Assembly (NCBI RefSeq): GCF_000968055.1
Contig: NC_022538.1
Span: forward strand, 1,213,499 to 1,277,498
Source of the DNA: Alteracholeplasma palmae J233
Lineage (GTDB): Bacteria; Bacillota_I; Bacilli_A; Acholeplasmatales; Acholeplasmataceae
DNA: 64,000 bases
Direction of reading: 5' to 3'
Numbering within the stretch: the stretch's first letter is position 1; every line of letters begins with the position of its first letter. The notes below the pieces were generated by a model, which was not told where the DNA came from, did no database searches, and saw only the letters and a program-made list of their open reading frames with translations. This document shows, in pieces, positions 8,468 through 18,081 of the stretch. The translations under genes were made by a program, and so were the position numbers.

Positions 8468-8541
8468 CAATATTCTGTACCTTAACTTCATTTTGAAGCA
8501 TTTTTCTGTTTTATGTATTTATTTGCTTGACTTATGATAGT

Positions 8542-10068
8542 TTATCTCCTTTTCAACATATTAATAATTCTATTAAATATAGATTTACTCTCTTTTGTAA
8601 AACCAAAAAGTATAATATACAGCAATGATGTTATAATTGTCACTATTACTCCTTTAATAACAAACGAAACTATAGTCACATTTTTTATATTTAAAATTGT
8701 TTCTTTACATATAAAAATAGCTGCAATAAATATAGTAAAATATAACACATATTTAAAAATATATTTTATTAGTTTTTCTTTTAATCCATATTTATATAAA
8801 ACATATGGATCAACCCATGCCGAAGTTAATAGAACAGCTAGAAAATAGCCTAATAGTATTCCTTCAAACTGAATATAATTAAATAGTATAATAGAAAAAA
8901 GCACTGCAAAAGTAGACTCAATCAAGGGTCTCAACCTGTCAACTTTAAAAATCCCCAACGCTTCTCTAAATGTTAAAACAGATCTTCTCATTGAATTAAT
9001 ATAAAAAGAAGCACAAATTAAAATAACTGACAATTCAGAGAGTAAAACCTCTTTTCCGAGCCATAATACTATAAAATCATTAATTAAAATGTAAAATCCT
9101 ACAGAAAAAACTCCAGTCAAAACAGCATTGATATAAAATACTTCATTAAAAACTTTAACTAATTTTTCTCTATTTTCTTCAGATGCTAGGCTTCCTACAC
9201 TGGACCCTATCGTATCAAAAATTTGTATACAAATCGCCATCAGCATATTCGTGATTACGATATAATTTGCATATATTCCAGCTTTTTCAACATTCACAAG
9301 TGCAGTTATAACTATACTAATAGAGCCTGTAATAACTACACCACCAACTCTATGAAATAGCAGTGAGTAAACATTCGAATATATACTTTTTTTAGTATCA
9401 CTATCTACGATTTCATCCTTATATAAGGGTAAATAATTATACTTCTTTCTTGCAATATAACTTATTAAAATATTCTCAGCAAGTGTTTTAATTATTTGTA
9501 ATAAAAGAAATAGAAAAAAACTTTTAAAAATATACAAAGCTATAATTTGCAAAATTATCATAATCATAGTTGAAAAATTTTGTGTTAACGATGTTATATA
9601 GTTTTTTTGATCCGCAATTATAAGTGATTTTTTATATACCATAAAATATGATGAAACCGAATTAATCAAAAAAAGAACATAATATAAAATAAAATTGCCT
9701 TTGCTTATTACGCTTGACTCTTGTTTTCCAGCAAGTATATAGATAAGCGGAATTATTGCTATTCCAATAATTAATATAAAAATTGCTATTCTATTATATA
9801 TTTTTTTATATAAGTTCATGATTCCAGCAATAGCAACTTGATTCTTTTCGGCAATTGGCTTATACAAACTAAAAACAAATGCACTAGCAAACCCAAGTTC
9901 AGCTAAAGATAGTACTGAAATAACATTTGATAATAGGCTATTAACTCCTAAGTAAACAACTCCAAGTTGTTCCAAAAATATTCTTCTTACAACAAGTGTC
10001 ACAACCGTTACAAGTAAAAAACCTAACAAAGAAACTATAACATTTCTCATTGAATTTTTAGTTCTCAT
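8542..10068 (-). CDS. Wzx-type oligosaccharide flippase
   Basis: This 508-residue polytopic membrane protein has about 12-14 hydrophobic segments and belongs to the polysaccharide transporter/MOP superfamily. The N-terminus resembles capsule flippases, with TLVVRRIFLEQLGVVYLGVN and LAELGFASAFVFSLYKP. It would move lipid-linked repeat units across the membrane before polymerisation by the EpsG-like protein encoded at 11252-12322. Its position inside the operon supports this. Substrate cannot be read from sequence. Confidence 0.88.
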   Translation of the reverse strand: MRTKNSMRNVIVSLLGFLLVTVVTLVVRRIFLEQLGVVYLGVNSLLSNVISVLSLAELGFASAFVFSLYKPIAEKNQVAIAGIMNLYKKIYNRIAIFILIIGIAIIPLIYILAGKQESSVISKGNFILYYVLFLINSVSSYFMVYKKSLIIADQKNYITSLTQNFSTMIMIILQIIALYIFKSFFLFLLLQIIKTLAENILISYIARKKYNYLPLYKDEIVDSDTKKSIYSNVYSLLFHRVGGVVITGSISIVITALVNVEKAGIYANYIVITNMLMAICIQIFDTIGSSVGSLASEENREKLVKVFNEVFYINAVLTGVFSVGFYILINDFIVLWLGKEVLLSELSVILICASFYINSMRRSVLTFREALGIFKVDRLRPLIESTFAVLFSIILFNYIQFEGILLGYFLAVLLTSAWVDPYVLYKYGLKEKLIKYIFKYVLYFTIFIAAIFICKETILNIKNVTIVSFVIKGVIVTIITSLLYIILFGFTKESKSIFNRIINMLKRR

Positions 10069-10119
10069 TAACTACTCTCCTATATTATAATTTCTAAAAT
10101 AGCATTTATTTCTAATCAT

Positions 10120-11031
10120 TTATTTAAGCCTTCTATAGAAAAATTTATATTTATAATATTTTATTATTGATCTAAAACTTTTTATTTTTTTATTTATTTC
10201 GTATTTCTTAATTAAACTTATATATTCTTTTTTATTGTTTGAATACTGAAAAAATAAATCTATATATTGTCGTGTAAAAAGATCTTGGCATGTCTTTTTA
10301 ATTTTTACATGATAGTTTACTCTTTCTTCATTTAATTTTAATATAAACAACATGTCAGTAATCGATTTTTTACTTCGTTTTTTATTTGATGTGATAGAGT
10401 TCATTCTTTTTAAGTAATTATGTAAAATTTCAGGAAAAAAAGTAACTTTATTTGCGCCAAGTATTACTTTTATAGACCATTCTTCATCTTCATGTATTAA
10501 TCCATTTTGGAATTGATATTCATTAGTTTTTAAATAAGCTGTTTCATAGAAGTAACTCCAAACTGTAGGTTTATATATTCTTTTTCTTATAACAGTTTGA
10601 AGAAAATCCTCCCCACTTAAAGTTATAATTTTATTGAACTCAATATACTTTTCTTTATATGATTCATAATCAATATATGAATTAAACATAACAATTTGTG
10701 ATCCATATTCATCCATCTTGAAAACCATCTTGCTAATAGCTTCCTTCTCTAAGTAATCATCTGAATCTAAAAAATATACATATTCTCCTGTTGCAAGTTC
10801 CAGTCCTTTATTTCTTGCAGCACTTAAACCATTATTCTCTTGATTAAGAATTTTTATTCTCGAATCAGTTTTTGAAAATTTTTCAACAACTGTCATGGAA
10901 TCATCTTTGGTTCCATCGTTAACTATAATTATTTCTAAATTACTGTAAGTTTGTTGTACAACTGAATTTAAACACTTATAGATGTATTTCTCTACATTGT
11001 AAACTGGTATAACAATTGAAATTTTTTTCAT
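10120..11031 (-). CDS. GT2-family glycosyltransferase
   Basis: The GT-A fold enzyme starts KKISIVIPVYNVEKYI, followed by LEIIIVNDGTKDDS, NNGLSAARNKGLE and the metal-binding LDSDDYLEKEA. The second in-frame ATG (11031) gives better spacing to AGAAGGG than the ATG at 11037. The N-terminal ~220 residues are catalytic; the tail is Lys/Tyr-rich and without recognisable domains. It acts in repeat-unit assembly; donor and linkage are unknown. Confidence 0.9.
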   Translation of the reverse strand: MKKISIVIPVYNVEKYIYKCLNSVVQQTYSNLEIIIVNDGTKDDSMTVVEKFSKTDSRIKILNQENNGLSAARNKGLELATGEYVYFLDSDDYLEKEAISKMVFKMDEYGSQIVMFNSYIDYESYKEKYIEFNKIITLSGEDFLQTVIRKRIYKPTVWSYFYETAYLKTNEYQFQNGLIHEDEEWSIKVILGANKVTFFPEILHNYLKRMNSITSNKKRSKKSITDMLFILKLNEERVNYHVKIKKTCQDLFTRQYIDLFFQYSNNKKEYISLIKKYEINKKIKSFRSIIKYYKYKFFYRRLK

Positions 11032-11037
11032 AAACAT

Positions 11038-11251
11038 TAGCCCTTCTTTTTTTACAAATATAATTCACTAGCTTTAAAATTCCTTAAATCTTTTAATTTT
11101 TCTACAAATAGCCATTGGGAAATATAGATAATAATCTCCATTTTACTTCCTACATCGTTATGTTTATAACTTGAGTATGGAAAACTTCTCATACTATCTG
11201 TTCATTATGGCTTATAATATAAAAACTTTCAGCATCTCTTTTGTGTGTGAT
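11038..11251 (-). other. Intergenic stretch with a possible gene remnant
   Basis: On the minus strand, near 11070-11150, a short open stretch reads NGDYYLYFPMAICRKIK and then a stop, preceded by an in-frame stop. It looks like the decayed C-terminus of a lost gene, but it is too short to identify. This is the widest gap between the surviving capsule genes apart from the IS110 site. Confidence 0.3.
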
Positions 11252-12322
11252 TTAAAAAAATAATCTATACTGTTGTAACTGACCCTCACTAAAAACAATT
11301 AAAAATCTAATGAGAATTACAGTCATAAGTAAATATACAGGTACTAAAACACCAATTCTTTCTCTTTCTTTCACTGATTTGATAAACTGTACAATACCTA
11401 AATATATTCCTATTAGAAAATATTCAGATATTCTATTAATTATACCAAACGGCAAAGAACTAAGCATAACGGTTATAGACATAAAAATAAATACATTATT
11501 CTTTTTACCGTAGTTAATTGAACTATAATATACATATACAATTACATATGTTACAATTCTAAAAATAAAATTAAATACATTGTTTTTTTCTGCAGTAATC
11601 AAATACCTAGCATAATCTGTATCGATCATAACATCTATAAATGATACTATTCGATACAAAAAATATTGGGAGAAAAATATCATTATTAAACTAAATATTA
11701 TTGAAAAAACAAATAGCCTAGAATTGTTTTTAATTCTTCTAAGGCACAAATACATCATATAAATTAGAAAAACTATGAGTGCACTACTATGAAATAAAAA
11801 TGCAAGTAAAAAAAGCAAAATACTAGTGATTATACTTTTATCATCACGTAATAGGGCGTACCAAACTATTAATAGTGCAATATTTTGTCTCAAAAGTATA
11901 AAATTATTCCAGAGAAATGTATAGGAAAAATACAGAAATAAAAATAATATTCTGTTTTTATAGTTCAAACTAGTTTTTTTCAAAACTAAATTTAACAAAA
12001 AGAAAGAAATAGACGTATAGAACACCTGGAATACCCTATAATCATCAGTAAAAGTCTTAATTAGACTATTTAGCACCCCATATCCAAATTCATACTTATA
12101 ATTTGCTGTGAAAACCCCAAAAATATTTGGAACAGATTTGAAAAAAGAAATATATTCTTGAGCATCAGTACCCCCAATTTCAATACTCCTAAACGCTGTG
12201 AAAACAAATAAAACAGCCATAACAATTAAATATTTTTTGATATTATTCTTATCTTCATTTGAAATAAAGTATGCTAAAAAAATTAAGATTGATATTGAGA
12301 CATATATCGTTATTCCCATCAT
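11252..12322 (-). CDS. EpsG/Wzy-like polysaccharide polymerase
   Basis: This 356-residue membrane protein has about 10 hydrophobic segments. The N-terminal TAFRSIEIGGTDAQEYISFF resembles the FR--GTD--Y motif of the EpsG family, and LFLFLYFSYTFLWNNFILLRQNIAL matches the conserved (N)-x-x-RQ- region. EpsG/Wzy proteins join flipped repeat units outside the membrane. It overlaps the upstream GT2 gene by 4 bp (ATGA). Confidence 0.8.
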   Translation of the reverse strand: MMGITIYVSISILIFLAYFISNEDKNNIKKYLIVMAVLFVFTAFRSIEIGGTDAQEYISFFKSVPNIFGVFTANYKYEFGYGVLNSLIKTFTDDYRVFQVFYTSISFFLLNLVLKKTSLNYKNRILFLFLYFSYTFLWNNFILLRQNIALLIVWYALLRDDKSIITSILLFLLAFLFHSSALIVFLIYMMYLCLRRIKNNSRLFVFSIIFSLIMIFFSQYFLYRIVSFIDVMIDTDYARYLITAEKNNVFNFIFRIVTYVIVYVYYSSINYGKKNNVFIFMSITVMLSSLPFGIINRISEYFLIGIYLGIVQFIKSVKERERIGVLVPVYLLMTVILIRFLIVFSEGQLQQYRLFF

Positions 12323-13224
12323 TGTATAACTTCCTTGTCATATTTTAGCCAAAATAGGTATAATACAACACTAGGGATTATGGTTATAATTTGCAGAATA
12401 TTAAATTTCGATCTTGTATATTTTTTGTAGTCTAACTTTTTTTTCTTGCTAAACAATAAGTATGTATTATAAAGTAAATAATTCTTGATTCTCAATTTTA
12501 ATTTAAATTGTTTATTAAAATACTTTTCTGCATGTAGCATGCCACCTATAGGATTATTTATTCTAAGTTTTCTTCCTAAATTTGTTAGTCCTTGACTTTG
12601 GTATTCACACAAATATAAAATTTCATTTATATAAACAATTTTATATTTCATCCCAATTGGTATCCATATAATACTTTCACCAATAAATTTTTCATTTTCA
12701 ATCTCTGGAAAAGAATATTCTTTCATTATTGAAGTATATATTACTTCAATTTTATCTCCTTTAATCTTCTGGTTTAAAACCTCAAAGATATTTCTTACTT
12801 TTTCGTTTTCTTTATAGCTATTGCCTATTACTTTTCTTGATAAGTCTCCTTTTAGAAAAGTAAATCCACCCAAATTTGGGTAATCATAATACTTATCATA
12901 GAAAAAACTAATCCGCTCAACTGCATTTTGTTCTAGGAGATCATCACTATCCAAAATCAATGTTAACTGACCAGATGCAAGTGGGATTGCTCGATTAAGT
13001 GACTTATGCTTTCCACTATTTTCTTTTTTAATATACTTGATACTTATTATTTTACTTTCAATCCATTCTAACACTTTTTTTTCTGTATCATCAGTACTTC
13101 CATCATCAACTATTATCCATTCAAAATTCTTATTTGTTTGCTTAATTAAACTTTCATATGTTCTCAAAATTAACTTTTCTCTATTAAACGTCGCTGTAAC
13201 TATTGACAATAAAATTTCATTCAT
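12319..13224 (-). CDS. GT2-family glycosyltransferase
   Basis: The N-terminus EILLSIVTATFNREKL, FEWIIVDDGSTDDT, ENSGKHKSLNRAI and the DXD-type LILDSDDLLE place this 301-residue protein in GT2. A hydrophobic segment near the C-terminus (IITIIPSVVLYLFWL) may anchor it. It shares ATGA junctions with both neighbours, so it is translationally coupled within the capsule operon. Confidence 0.9.
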   Translation of the reverse strand: MNEILLSIVTATFNREKLILRTYESLIKQTNKNFEWIIVDDGSTDDTEKKVLEWIESKIISIKYIKKENSGKHKSLNRAIPLASGQLTLILDSDDLLEQNAVERISFFYDKYYDYPNLGGFTFLKGDLSRKVIGNSYKENEKVRNIFEVLNQKIKGDKIEVIYTSIMKEYSFPEIENEKFIGESIIWIPIGMKYKIVYINEILYLCEYQSQGLTNLGRKLRINNPIGGMLHAEKYFNKQFKLKLRIKNYLLYNTYLLFSKKKKLDYKKYTRSKFNILQIITIIPSVVLYLFWLKYDKEVIQ

Positions 13225-14306
13225 TTTTTAAACAACTCTCTTTCGTATAATTCTAAATATTGATTACACATTTTTTCAATAGAATAGAACTTAGCTCTTT
13301 CTTTAGATTTTATTGTATATTCTACATATAGATTTTTATCGGTTAAAATCTTAGTTATTTCATCCGCTAGAATCACATAATTTTTGGGTTCGAAAAGAAC
13401 TCCATAGTTAGATACAACACCATTTAATCCTTCAACATCACTAGCAATTACGGGTTTTTCAGCAGCCATTGCTTCAACAGCAACTAATCCAAAGCCTTCC
13501 CAATTTGAAGAAACAATACACAAGTCTGCAGTTTTTGTTATTCGTTCAATATCATTTCTAATTCCTAAGAACTTAACTCTATTATCTAATTTTAATTCAC
13601 TTGCTAAATCATGACAAGTTTTAACTCTTTCACCATCTCCAACAAGTACCAGCTTGAATTTCTTAGGTAAAATAGTTAGTGCTTTTATAATAGTGTCTTG
13701 ATCCTTTTGTGCTGTAAATCTTCCAACCATAAGTAGGATTTTATCATCTTTTTCAAAATTAGGTATTATTTCATTCTTTTGATAGGCTATTGCACTATCA
13801 AATTTTTCAATATCTATGCCATTGTTAATAAGGTTAACTTTTTTAAAATTTTTTTTATTCAGCCATTTTTTCAAGTCGTTCTTAACACCTTCACTAATTG
13901 CAACTATAGCATCATATTTACTGTAAATAATATTTTCAATAAACTTGAAATACCATTTTCTCCTCTTATTATGTGTGTTATGTTCAGTAAATATATATTT
14001 TGCTGTTTTTGATTTTTTAAAAACTGAAAAGTACATTGCTGGAAAAAGATTTACATGAACTATTTTGAACTGATTATCTTTGATAAATTTATTGATATAT
14101 TTAGCTTGTCTGAAATTTCTAATGCCTTTCACAGGAGATACATATACTTTTACCTTGTTGCTTATCTTATTTAAATAAATTGAATCCTTATTTTCCAATA
14201 ATAGAATAGATACATCATTAGCTTTTGATATGTAATTTGACATTTGATATACTAACTTTTCTGCTCCACCACTACTCAAGTTATTTATTATATATAGTAT
14301 TTTCAT
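13221..14306 (-). CDS. GT4-family glycosyltransferase
   Basis: A GT-B enzyme of about 361 residues. It has MKILYIINNLSSGGAEKLV at the start, HVNLFPAMYF, the donor-site block LMVGRFTAQKDQDTII, LVGDGERV and the EX7E region SNWEGFGLVAVEAMAAEKPVIASD. I chose the ATG at 14306 because GAGGAAATTAAAG lies ahead of it; the ATG at 14321 lacks a ribosome site. The gene overlaps the end of the preceding GT4 gene by 26 bp. Many relatives join sugars such as GalNAc or glucose to lipid-linked intermediates; the exact donor is unknown. Confidence 0.9.
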   Translation of the reverse strand: MKILYIINNLSSGGAEKLVYQMSNYISKANDVSILLLENKDSIYLNKISNKVKVYVSPVKGIRNFRQAKYINKFIKDNQFKIVHVNLFPAMYFSVFKKSKTAKYIFTEHNTHNKRRKWYFKFIENIIYSKYDAIVAISEGVKNDLKKWLNKKNFKKVNLINNGIDIEKFDSAIAYQKNEIIPNFEKDDKILLMVGRFTAQKDQDTIIKALTILPKKFKLVLVGDGERVKTCHDLASELKLDNRVKFLGIRNDIERITKTADLCIVSSNWEGFGLVAVEAMAAEKPVIASDVEGLNGVVSNYGVLFEPKNYVILADEITKILTDKNLYVEYTIKSKERAKFYSIEKMCNQYLELYERELFKK

Positions 14307-15402
14307 CTTTAATTTCCTCATAGATTTTTAAATATTCTTCAACTATTTTTGCTCTATCAAAATTAGATTCAACATGTTTTCTACCAAGCTTACCCATATT
14401 TGAAGCACTATTAAAATCCATATTAATTAAAACTTCAATTTTTTCAATTAAATCTTTTGAATCCCTCAAGGTACAAGTGTATCCTGAAATTTTATTTAAG
14501 AAAGTTTCTCTAACGCCTGGGATATCTGTTCCAATTACTGGCCTACCAATGGCCTGTGCTTCTAGCATAACATTTGACATTCCCTCATGATATGACGGTA
14601 ATATCAAGCAATGAGATTCACTTATTACATCTATAGAATTCTCTAAAACACCTAGATATTTTATATAACCTTTTTCTTGATACTCTAATATTTTATCCCT
14701 ATAATTTTCTTCATAGAAACCTGCAATACTAAAAGAAACAGTATTTCCATACTTATTTTTTAAATACTCTGCTGATGTTAAATACTCTTCAATTCCTTTT
14801 TCTCTCATTATTCTTCCTAAAAATAAAAACTTAGTTTTTTCTTTTTGAGGATACTCTACATATGAAAATTTATCTATATTAACACCGGATCCAGAAATAA
14901 CCTTATAATCCTTAAGTTTACAAACATTAGACAAAAAAACACTGGCATTATCTTTATTTTCAAAATAGACTCTTCTATAAGATTTATTTGCAAATTTATA
15001 GAGATTCTTTATTAGTTTAAATTTAAGTTTTTTTGTATTTTGAAATGAACTTCCTAATCCTGATATTCTAGGAATAAAGGGTATCTTGTATTTTTTAGCA
15101 GCTATTGCACCATAAATATTAGGCTTAATTGTAAAACCAAAAATGCAATCAGGCTTTTCTTTTTTAAAAATTTTTTTATACTCTCTTATTAGTTTTAAAT
15201 CTTTAAAAATATTGGTATTTCTTCGCTCAATATCTAGTTCTATATACTTACAACCTGCATCAATAAAATGATCTATTTTCTTTCCATATGGAGAAACTAT
15301 AACCACTTCTACTCCATTTGATAAAAAGGCTTTTACTATTTCAAAAGTGAAATTATAGGCAACAACATCATGATTATATAAAAAAAGAACTTTATTTTTC
15401 AT
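14281..15402 (-). CDS. GT4-family glycosyltransferase (PglA-like)
   Basis: The 373-residue GT-B protein begins NKVLFLYNHDVVAYNF and carries FGFTIKPNIYGAIAAKK and PRISGLGSSFQNTKKLK. These are characteristic of the group that includes PglA-type N-acetylgalactosaminyltransferases acting on undecaprenyl-linked sugars. The donor domain has FLFLGRIMREKGIEEY, and LPSYHEGMSNVMLEAQAIGRPVIGTD supplies the EX7E glutamates. It probably adds the second sugar after the initiating transferase encoded at 16243-16854. It overlaps the SDR gene by ATGA. Confidence 0.88.
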   Translation of the reverse strand: MKNKVLFLYNHDVVAYNFTFEIVKAFLSNGVEVVIVSPYGKKIDHFIDAGCKYIELDIERRNTNIFKDLKLIREYKKIFKKEKPDCIFGFTIKPNIYGAIAAKKYKIPFIPRISGLGSSFQNTKKLKFKLIKNLYKFANKSYRRVYFENKDNASVFLSNVCKLKDYKVISGSGVNIDKFSYVEYPQKEKTKFLFLGRIMREKGIEEYLTSAEYLKNKYGNTVSFSIAGFYEENYRDKILEYQEKGYIKYLGVLENSIDVISESHCLILPSYHEGMSNVMLEAQAIGRPVIGTDIPGVRETFLNKISGYTCTLRDSKDLIEKIEVLINMDFNSASNMGKLGRKHVESNFDRAKIVEEYLKIYEEIKDENTIYNK

Positions 15403-16271
15403 TCATTAACCTCACCTATCGCACTCTCATACACAAGTTTGATTGTATCTACAAATTTTGTTTCGGCTTTTACTATATCTGTTTTAAGATACATTTTATT
15501 ACCATACACCTTATTAATTGTAGGAATAAAGATAGCCATTAACTTAATAATCCAATTAAATAATCTAGTACTTCTTACTTTTTTACCTGAAATAAGTCTT
15601 GCTTCTTTCATTATTTCATATGTTGAAAGATATGCTTCATTTTGTGGATAAAATACACCATTTGTTTCTTGATCTATATTAACTTTGATAAACTCGCTAA
15701 GGTTATCTATATAGATCATACTTCTCTCATTTTTGATCTTTGGTAAAATAGGAAGTTTTAAAGCTAATTTAATGAGTCTTGGGAAATTTCCTTTACAGCC
15801 TGGACCATAAACAATTGGAGTTCTAATAATTACTGTTTTAAATGTTTCATCTTGAAGTTCTTGTATACCTAAATCAGCTTCTAGCTTAGATTTACCATAA
15901 GCATTTATTGGACTATATTTTGTAACATCTATTGGTTTATAATTACCAATTTTATTATCTTTACCATAAATAATCATACTACTCATAAATATAAATTGTT
16001 TTACATTTGATAGTTTTGCTTTTTTTGCAGTTTCAATTGCTAAATCTCTATTTACTTTATAATATAGATCATCTAGTTTTTTATCTTTAGAAACATGAGC
16101 AATCCCAGCAACATGAAACACTACATCAAACTTACTAAAATCAAATTCTTTCCAAGTTTCATTTTTCATATCTAATGTTTCTACTTGATATTTATTAGGT
16201 TCTTTTAAAAGCCATTTTTCTACATTAGTTCCTATGTAGCTATTAGCCCCTGTTATTAGTATTCTTTTCAT
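15399..16271 (-). CDS. NAD-dependent nucleotide-sugar epimerase/reductase (extended SDR)
   Basis: The Rossmann signature ITGANSYIGTNV follows the start. SSMIIYG supplies the active-site Ser and YSPINAYGKSKLEA the catalytic YxxxK. The ATG at 16271 has AAGGAAGGTAAAG before it, whereas the ATG at 16292 has no ribosome site, so the protein has 290 residues. In related loci a protein of this kind is paired with an initiating phosphoglycosyl transferase and completes the sugar begun by a CapD-type dehydratase (here at 38451-40340), for example giving UDP-QuiNAc or UDP-FucNAc. That product is an inference. Confidence 0.85.
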   Translation of the reverse strand: MKRILITGANSYIGTNVEKWLLKEPNKYQVETLDMKNETWKEFDFSKFDVVFHVAGIAHVSKDKKLDDLYYKVNRDLAIETAKKAKLSNVKQFIFMSSMIIYGKDNKIGNYKPIDVTKYSPINAYGKSKLEADLGIQELQDETFKTVIIRTPIVYGPGCKGNFPRLIKLALKLPILPKIKNERSMIYIDNLSEFIKVNIDQETNGVFYPQNEAYLSTYEIMKEARLISGKKVRSTRLFNWIIKLMAIFIPTINKVYGNKMYLKTDIVKAETKFVDTIKLVYESAIGEVNE

Positions 16272-16854
16272 CTTTACCTTCCTTAACCCCATCTGATTTT
16301 AAAACTTTAAATGCTGTTTTAAAGATAAGTTTAAAATCTTTTAGAAGTGTAATCTTTTTAACATATTCTCCATCTATTTTAGCTTTAACTGGTATTTCTA
16401 ACTCATCTCTTCCTGAGACTTGTGCTAAACCAGTTAATCCTGGTTTTACATCATTAGCTTGATATTTATCTCTTTCTGCAATTAAGTCATCTTGATTCCA
16501 TAATGCAGGTCTTGGACCAACTATACTCATCTTACCGAATAAGATATTAAATAATTGAGGTAATTCATCTAAACTTGTCTTTCTTAAGAATTTACCAACT
16601 TTTGTAATATACTTATCTGGATTTTCTAAAGTATGTGTAGGTGCATCCTTTGGTGTATCAATTCTCATCGTCCTAAATTTATAGATATTAAATAACTTTT
16701 TATTTTTACCTACCCTTTTTTGTTTAAATAGTATAGGTCCTTTTGAAGTTAATTTAACTAATAGTGCAACTATTAATAATAATGGTGAGAAGATAATGAT
16801 TGCGAGTAAGCTTAAGATAAAATCCATAATAGGTTTTAATAAATACTTATACAT
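16243..16854 (-). CDS. Initiating undecaprenyl-phosphate sugar phosphotransferase
   Basis: This 203-residue small bacterial sugar transferase (PglC/EpsL-like) starts polysaccharide synthesis by moving a sugar-1-phosphate onto undecaprenyl phosphate. It has one N-terminal membrane segment (about 9-36). The conserved core is ILFKQKRVGKN, IYKFRTM, TSLDELPQLFNIL with the catalytic Asp-Glu pair, SIVGPRPAL and GLTGLAQVSGRDEL. It has no extra membrane region as in WcaJ. It is the first enzyme gene of the operon, 15 bp after the regulator. Confidence 0.95.
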   Translation of the reverse strand: MYKYLLKPIMDFILSLLAIIIFSPLLLIVALLVKLTSKGPILFKQKRVGKNKKLFNIYKFRTMRIDTPKDAPTHTLENPDKYITKVGKFLRKTSLDELPQLFNILFGKMSIVGPRPALWNQDDLIAERDKYQANDVKPGLTGLAQVSGRDELEIPVKAKIDGEYVKKITLLKDFKLIFKTAFKVLKSDGVKEGKDEKNTNNRG

Positions 16855-16869
16855 ATATTGTTATGCTCC

Positions 16870-17493
16870 TTAATTAAAAAAATTGATAATTTTATTCTTA
16901 TCAAAACCTTGTTTAATAAGATTTTGGCTAATTACTTTATGATGGGTATATGTAGCAACTATAATACCATCATTTGGGTAATTAACTATTTGGCTAATAT
17001 CTATAATAGGAACTTCTAATAATTTAGATCCTTGTCTATCTTTATTATCATCTATAATCCCTAATACTTTAATATTAATACTTAAATCTAATTTTAAAGT
17101 GTTTAAGATGATTTCTGCAACATCTCCTGAACCATAGAGTAAAACATCTTTATATCCATTATTAACAAGTTGATTTAAAAAAGAGGTTACTTCTACATTC
17201 GCTTGATTATAAATAATTTGTGATGCCTTTAAATATCTAATATTAAGTAGTTTCTTTCTTTCAATACCTTCAGGAGTAATATGATATAAAATAGTTTTAG
17301 AAGACTTATATTCTTTTTTAATATATCCTTTAACTTCATAAGACTCTAAGTACTTATTAATCATTGAAACAGCCACATTTAATATATGACTTAATTCTCT
17401 TTGCGTTATATCTGGAGTTTTTTGTAATGTATCAAGAATCATGTATTCTTTATACAATGGTGTTGGCTTAAAAAATAAATGATTTTTATCCAT
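16870..17493 (-). CDS. Winged-helix regulator with C-terminal Rossmann-like domain
   Basis: The 207-residue protein has a winged helix in residues 15-90: EYMILDTLQKTPDITQREL, NVAVSMINKYLESYEVKGYI and the wing YKSSKTILYHITPEG. A region from about 115 resembles the nucleotide/sugar-binding N-domain of PglD-type enzymes, with DVLLYGSGDVAEIILNTL, VLGIIDDN and GIIVATYTH. It is the first gene of the capsule operon, 15 bp ahead of the initiating transferase. It most likely senses a sugar nucleotide or NAD(H) and controls the operon, probably by binding the palindrome over its own transcription start. The ligand is unknown. Confidence 0.75.
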   Translation of the reverse strand: MDKNHLFFKPTPLYKEYMILDTLQKTPDITQRELSHILNVAVSMINKYLESYEVKGYIKKEYKSSKTILYHITPEGIERKKLLNIRYLKASQIIYNQANVEVTSFLNQLVNNGYKDVLLYGSGDVAEIILNTLKLDLSINIKVLGIIDDNKDRQGSKLLEVPIIDISQIVNYPNDGIIVATYTHHKVISQNLIKQGFDKNKIINFFN

Positions 17494-17507
17494 AGTTATC
17501 CCTCTTG

Positions 17508-17533
17508 TTTGTTATACGAACAAATATATTATA
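17508..17533 (-). promoter_or_regulatory. Capsule operon promoter with overlapping operator
   Basis: A TATAAT -10 box (17528-17533, minus strand) would start transcription near 17521. A palindrome, TTTGTT-5 nt-AACAAA (17508-17524), covers that start point, the usual place for a repressor site. TGTTAT and ATAACA in the same region form a second, wider inverted repeat. No clear -35 box is visible, which would suit activator control too. Confidence 0.6.
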
Positions 17534-17687
17534 ACACAAAATTTACATTAGAATAGTATTTTTTAGAATTTATAGACTTCAAAGATACATTTTGATCTTT
17601 TAATATAAAAATAAGGATTATTAAATAATTAATATAGCTAGATATTACTTATTTAACAACCCTAAATATATCTTATGAATCGAAATA

Positions 17688-18081
<394 letters not shown>

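Noticed and set aside
8534-8848. Plus-strand frame opposite the end of the flippase gene
   Set aside because: Antisense to a clear membrane protein gene; hydrophobic composition is the mirror of membrane segments.
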